Part shown: positions 4,845-6,483 of the stretch, piece by piece
Position numbering within the stretch: position 1 is the first letter of the stretch
Layout of the letters: each line of letters opens with the position of its first letter
NCBI GenBank assembly: GCA_902796565.1
Contig: CADBPP010000216.1
Span: 1 to 6,483 of the forward strand
Direction of reading: 5' to 3'
DNA: 6,483 bases
DNA from: an uncultured Eubacteriales bacterium
GTDB taxonomy: Bacteria > Bacillota > Clostridia > Eubacteriales > Anaerofustaceae
The notes under the pieces: generated by a model
What the model was told of the DNA's origin: nothing
The model's input: only the letters and a program-made list of their open reading frames with translations
The model's database searches: none
Made by a program: the position numbers and the translations under genes

Positions 4845-6347
4845 TCAGAGGATCAGAAGCACTGCGGCGATAACGACGGGCACCGTTATGGTGTCATACT
4901 CGCTGGGGGAGAAGAGCTCCGTCGCAGTGCCGGCGAGAGCCGCGGCAAGAGATGATACAAAAGCGCCGCCGAAGGAGGCGCTCCCCAGGATGAGCTTCAG
5001 CGCGAGCCCCACCCCGAAGGATACGGCAAGCATCGCCGCGCTGCCCTCCCAGGACTTTTTCCCGTCCGCGGGCCTGAGCTTCACCTTGTGCCTTCCGAAG
5101 GGGATGCCGAAAAGGGCCGCCGCCGCGTCCCCGGTGCCCCACATGAGTATCGCCATGGCGCACACGTCGGCTCTCCCGAAGACTCCCCAGCAAACGGATG
5201 CGAGGCCCGCGAACATGAAGAAGAACAGGACGAGGCTTTTGCGGATCTCACCGGGAGCCTTTTCCACCAGAAGGCCCGAATACCACTCTTCCTTTTCCAG
5301 GATCCTGAGGACGGGGTAAAAGATGAGCGCGATCATCACCGATGTCAGGGCCGCCGCCTGCCAGCTTCCCGCTTTAAGGATCATGATCGTGACACAGGTG
5401 AATGCCACCATGTGCAGGAGCTTTCTGAAAACGAAGGAAGGCACCTTCGTAAGAAAACGCAGAGGCACCAGGATCACCAGGGCGGGTATGATGTATGCCG
5501 CCAGCACTCCGAGGCAGGAGAGGACCTGTGTGAAAAGGGGGAAGCCGAAGAGGAAGTCCCGGTAGTTGAGGATGAGCATCGCCGCTCCCATCACCGTCAG
5601 CACTCCTCCCGTCACCAGTCCCACGGTACGGGAGGGGACCCTGTTGGCGAATCTCGCGGAAAAAAGGCTCGCCGCGGTGGCCGAGGCGATGCACAGGAGC
5701 ATCACGGGCCACTTTTCCAGCACTATGGCGGGATGGATCAGGATGTGGCTGACGGAGGCGATCAGGGCCGTGAAGGTCATGATAAAGGTGCTGGTCCCGA
5801 CGGCTGTCTTAAGCTCCATCCCGAGAAAGAGGGTGAACACCACCAGCATCATCATACCGCCCCCGGTGCCCACGAAGCCCGTGCCGAAGCCGATGGTGAG
5901 GCCGAAGAACAGGGAGACGATGATGCCTTTAAGATCCAGCTTTTCCCCCTTCGATGCCATGTTTTCCCTCTGGGTATCGGGCTTCACGAGGAATCTTATG
6001 CCGATGAAAAATGTCAGAAAAAGGGTGAATCCCCCCAGCACAGCGTTCCCCGCGAGGAACGCGGCATAGCTGCCCACGGTGCACATGGCGATGATGCACA
6101 CCAGCATGATCCAGCCCCTTTTAAGGTCGATGTTCTTATGTTTTGCGTAGGTGTACGCGGTGACCGCGGAACCGAGGATGTCCGACGCCAGCGCTATCGC
6201 CGTCGCCTGGTACGCCCCGGTCTCCCCGCCGAAGGAGGGGCAGAGGACTATAAGTATCGGGACCATGACCGTCGCTGCCGAAAGTCCGGCGAGGCCCGTG
6301 CCGACTCCCGCCCCGACTGAAGCTATGATGTACCAGAGCCATTCCAA
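4845..6347 (-). CDS. Fusion membrane protein: TauE/SafE exporter plus phytol/dolichol kinase-like domain
   Basis: This 500-residue polytopic membrane protein has two parts. Residues 1-262 are a TauE/SafE anion permease with its internal duplication: glycine-rich repeats GVGTGLAGLS (14-23) and GFGTGFVGTGGG (153-164), the latter followed by KTAVGTSTF. The family exports sulfite, sulfoacetate or related anions. Residues about 275-500 resemble the complete membrane kinase family of phytol kinase (VTE5), dolichol kinase and CTP-transferase-like proteins. They show RKLLH (308-312), GTGDAAAALFGIPFGRHK (404-421), DGKKSWEGS (428-436) and ELFSPSEYDTITVPVV (477-492). These enzymes phosphorylate isoprenoid alcohols with CTP at the membrane. 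No stop or frameshift separates the halves. The TTG at 6347 is preferred because AGAGGTGA (6360-6353) lies 5 nt upstream. A GTG at 6356 would sit inside that ribosome site but remains possible and adds three residues. The gene follows another minus-strand gene by 20 nt and is likely co-transcribed. Exporter assignment is strong, kinase family good, combined role unknown. Confidence 0.92.
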   Translation of the reverse strand: MEWLWYIIASVGAGVGTGLAGLSAATVMVPILIVLCPSFGGETGAYQATAIALASDILGSAVTAYTYAKHKNIDLKRGWIMLVCIIAMCTVGSYAAFLAGNAVLGGFTLFLTFFIGIRFLVKPDTQRENMASKGEKLDLKGIIVSLFFGLTIGFGTGFVGTGGGMMMLVVFTLFLGMELKTAVGTSTFIMTFTALIASVSHILIHPAIVLEKWPVMLLCIASATAASLFSARFANRVPSRTVGLVTGGVLTVMGAAMLILNYRDFLFGFPLFTQVLSCLGVLAAYIIPALVILVPLRFLTKVPSFVFRKLLHMVAFTCVTIMILKAGSWQAAALTSVMIALIFYPVLRILEKEEWYSGLLVEKAPGEIRKSLVLFFFMFAGLASVCWGVFGRADVCAMAILMWGTGDAAAALFGIPFGRHKVKLRPADGKKSWEGSAAMLAVSFGVGLALKLILGSASFGGAFVSSLAAALAGTATELFSPSEYDTITVPVVIAAVLLIL

Positions 6348-6352
6348 TGAGC

Positions 6353-6360
6353 TCACCTCT
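6353..6360 (-). promoter_or_regulatory. Ribosome binding site deciding the start of the fusion gene
   Basis: On the minus strand AGAGGTGA (6360-6353) matches the anti-Shine-Dalgarno consensus AGGAGGTGA closely. It is 5 nt upstream of TTG 6347-6345. The rival GTG (6356-6354) lies inside it and has no other ribosome site at a usable distance. Confidence 0.55.
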
Positions 6361-6367
6361 TAAATGA

Positions 6368-6483
6368 TCAGGCTGAATACAGCCTGGTATACTCTTCCAG
6401 CAGGGAAGCGTACTCCCCGTCATCGGCGGAGCGCATCTTCCTTCTGGTCTCATGGATGCCGTGTCCGGGACCCCTGTTTTCGA
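6368..6483 (-). CDS. C-terminal fragment of an unrecognised gene entering from the right edge
   Basis: The minus-strand frame ending at TGA (6370-6368) is open to the window edge and gives 37 residues: ENRGPGHGIHETRRKMRS followed by ADDGEYASLLEEYTRLYSA. The composition, with charged residues and an amphipathic C-terminal helix (EYASLLEEYTRLY), looks like real protein rather than a chance frame. Its codons (AGG, CTG, GAG) match the neighbouring genes. The stop is 11-20 nt before the start of the TauE/SafE fusion gene, which suggests one operon. I cannot assign a family from this fragment. An AGGCTG/CAGCCT inverted repeat (6370-6385) overlaps the last codons; it has no T-run and is not a convincing terminator. 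Confidence 0.65.
   Translation of the reverse strand, partial: ENRGPGHGIHETRRKMRSADDGEYASLLEEYTRLYSA

Noticed and set aside
4807..5319. A 170-codon plus-strand open frame overlapping the monooxygenase stop
   Set aside because: It passes through the terminator hairpin and is antisense to the kinase-like domain. No ribosome site precedes it.
5088..6320. A 410-codon plus-strand open frame rich in His, Asp, Glu and Gly
   Set aside because: It is the antisense shadow of the TauE/SafE fusion gene. Its odd composition is what the complement of hydrophobic membrane codons gives, and there is no ribosome site or known motif.
6370..6385. AGGCTG/CAGCCT inverted repeat as a terminator between the last two minus-strand genes
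   Set aside because: The 6-bp stem overlaps coding sequence and is followed on the minus strand by GATCATTTA rather than a T-run, so it is weak.

Overview
The window looks like chromosomal DNA from a fairly GC-rich Bacillota, most likely a Clostridia relative. Near-consensus AGGAGG ribosome sites precede almost every gene. AGG is a common arginine codon. The histidine kinase is of a HAMP-less type that I associate with Lachnospiraceae-like genomes. I cannot name a species. No tRNA, rRNA, insertion sequence, CRISPR array or phage gene is visible.

Layout: (1) Bases 1-80, minus strand, hold the first 26 codons of a gene leaving the left edge, possibly a SAM-dependent methyltransferase. (2) Bases 81-228 form a divergent promoter region with an 8-bp inverted repeat. 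(3) Bases 229-1818, plus strand, are a two-gene unit: an unrecognised cytoplasmic protein of 398 residues and a small VOC/glyoxalase-fold protein, closed by an intrinsic terminator. (4) Bases 1964-4810, plus strand, are a likely four-gene operon: an OmpR-type response regulator, its overlapping sensor kinase, a DUF4256 protein and a small ABM-type (YgiN-like) monooxygenase. A -10 box without a good -35 lies upstream, with a short direct repeat and a leader hairpin. (5) Bases 4812-4838 hold an 11-bp hairpin that can serve as terminator for both converging units. (6) Bases 4845-6483, minus strand, hold the last 37 codons of an unrecognised gene, followed closely by a 500-residue membrane protein.

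The most notable item is this last protein. Its N-terminal half is a TauE/SafE-type anion exporter. Its C-terminal half carries the motifs of the CTP-dependent phytol/dolichol kinase membrane family (RKLLH, GTGD, KKSWEG). The reading frame is open throughout, so this appears to be a real transporter-kinase fusion.

The two-component pair probably senses an envelope signal and may regulate its own operon. The co-transcribed DUF4256 and monooxygenase genes may be part of the response, but their substrates are unknown. The rest of the window looks like ordinary accessory chromosomal content.
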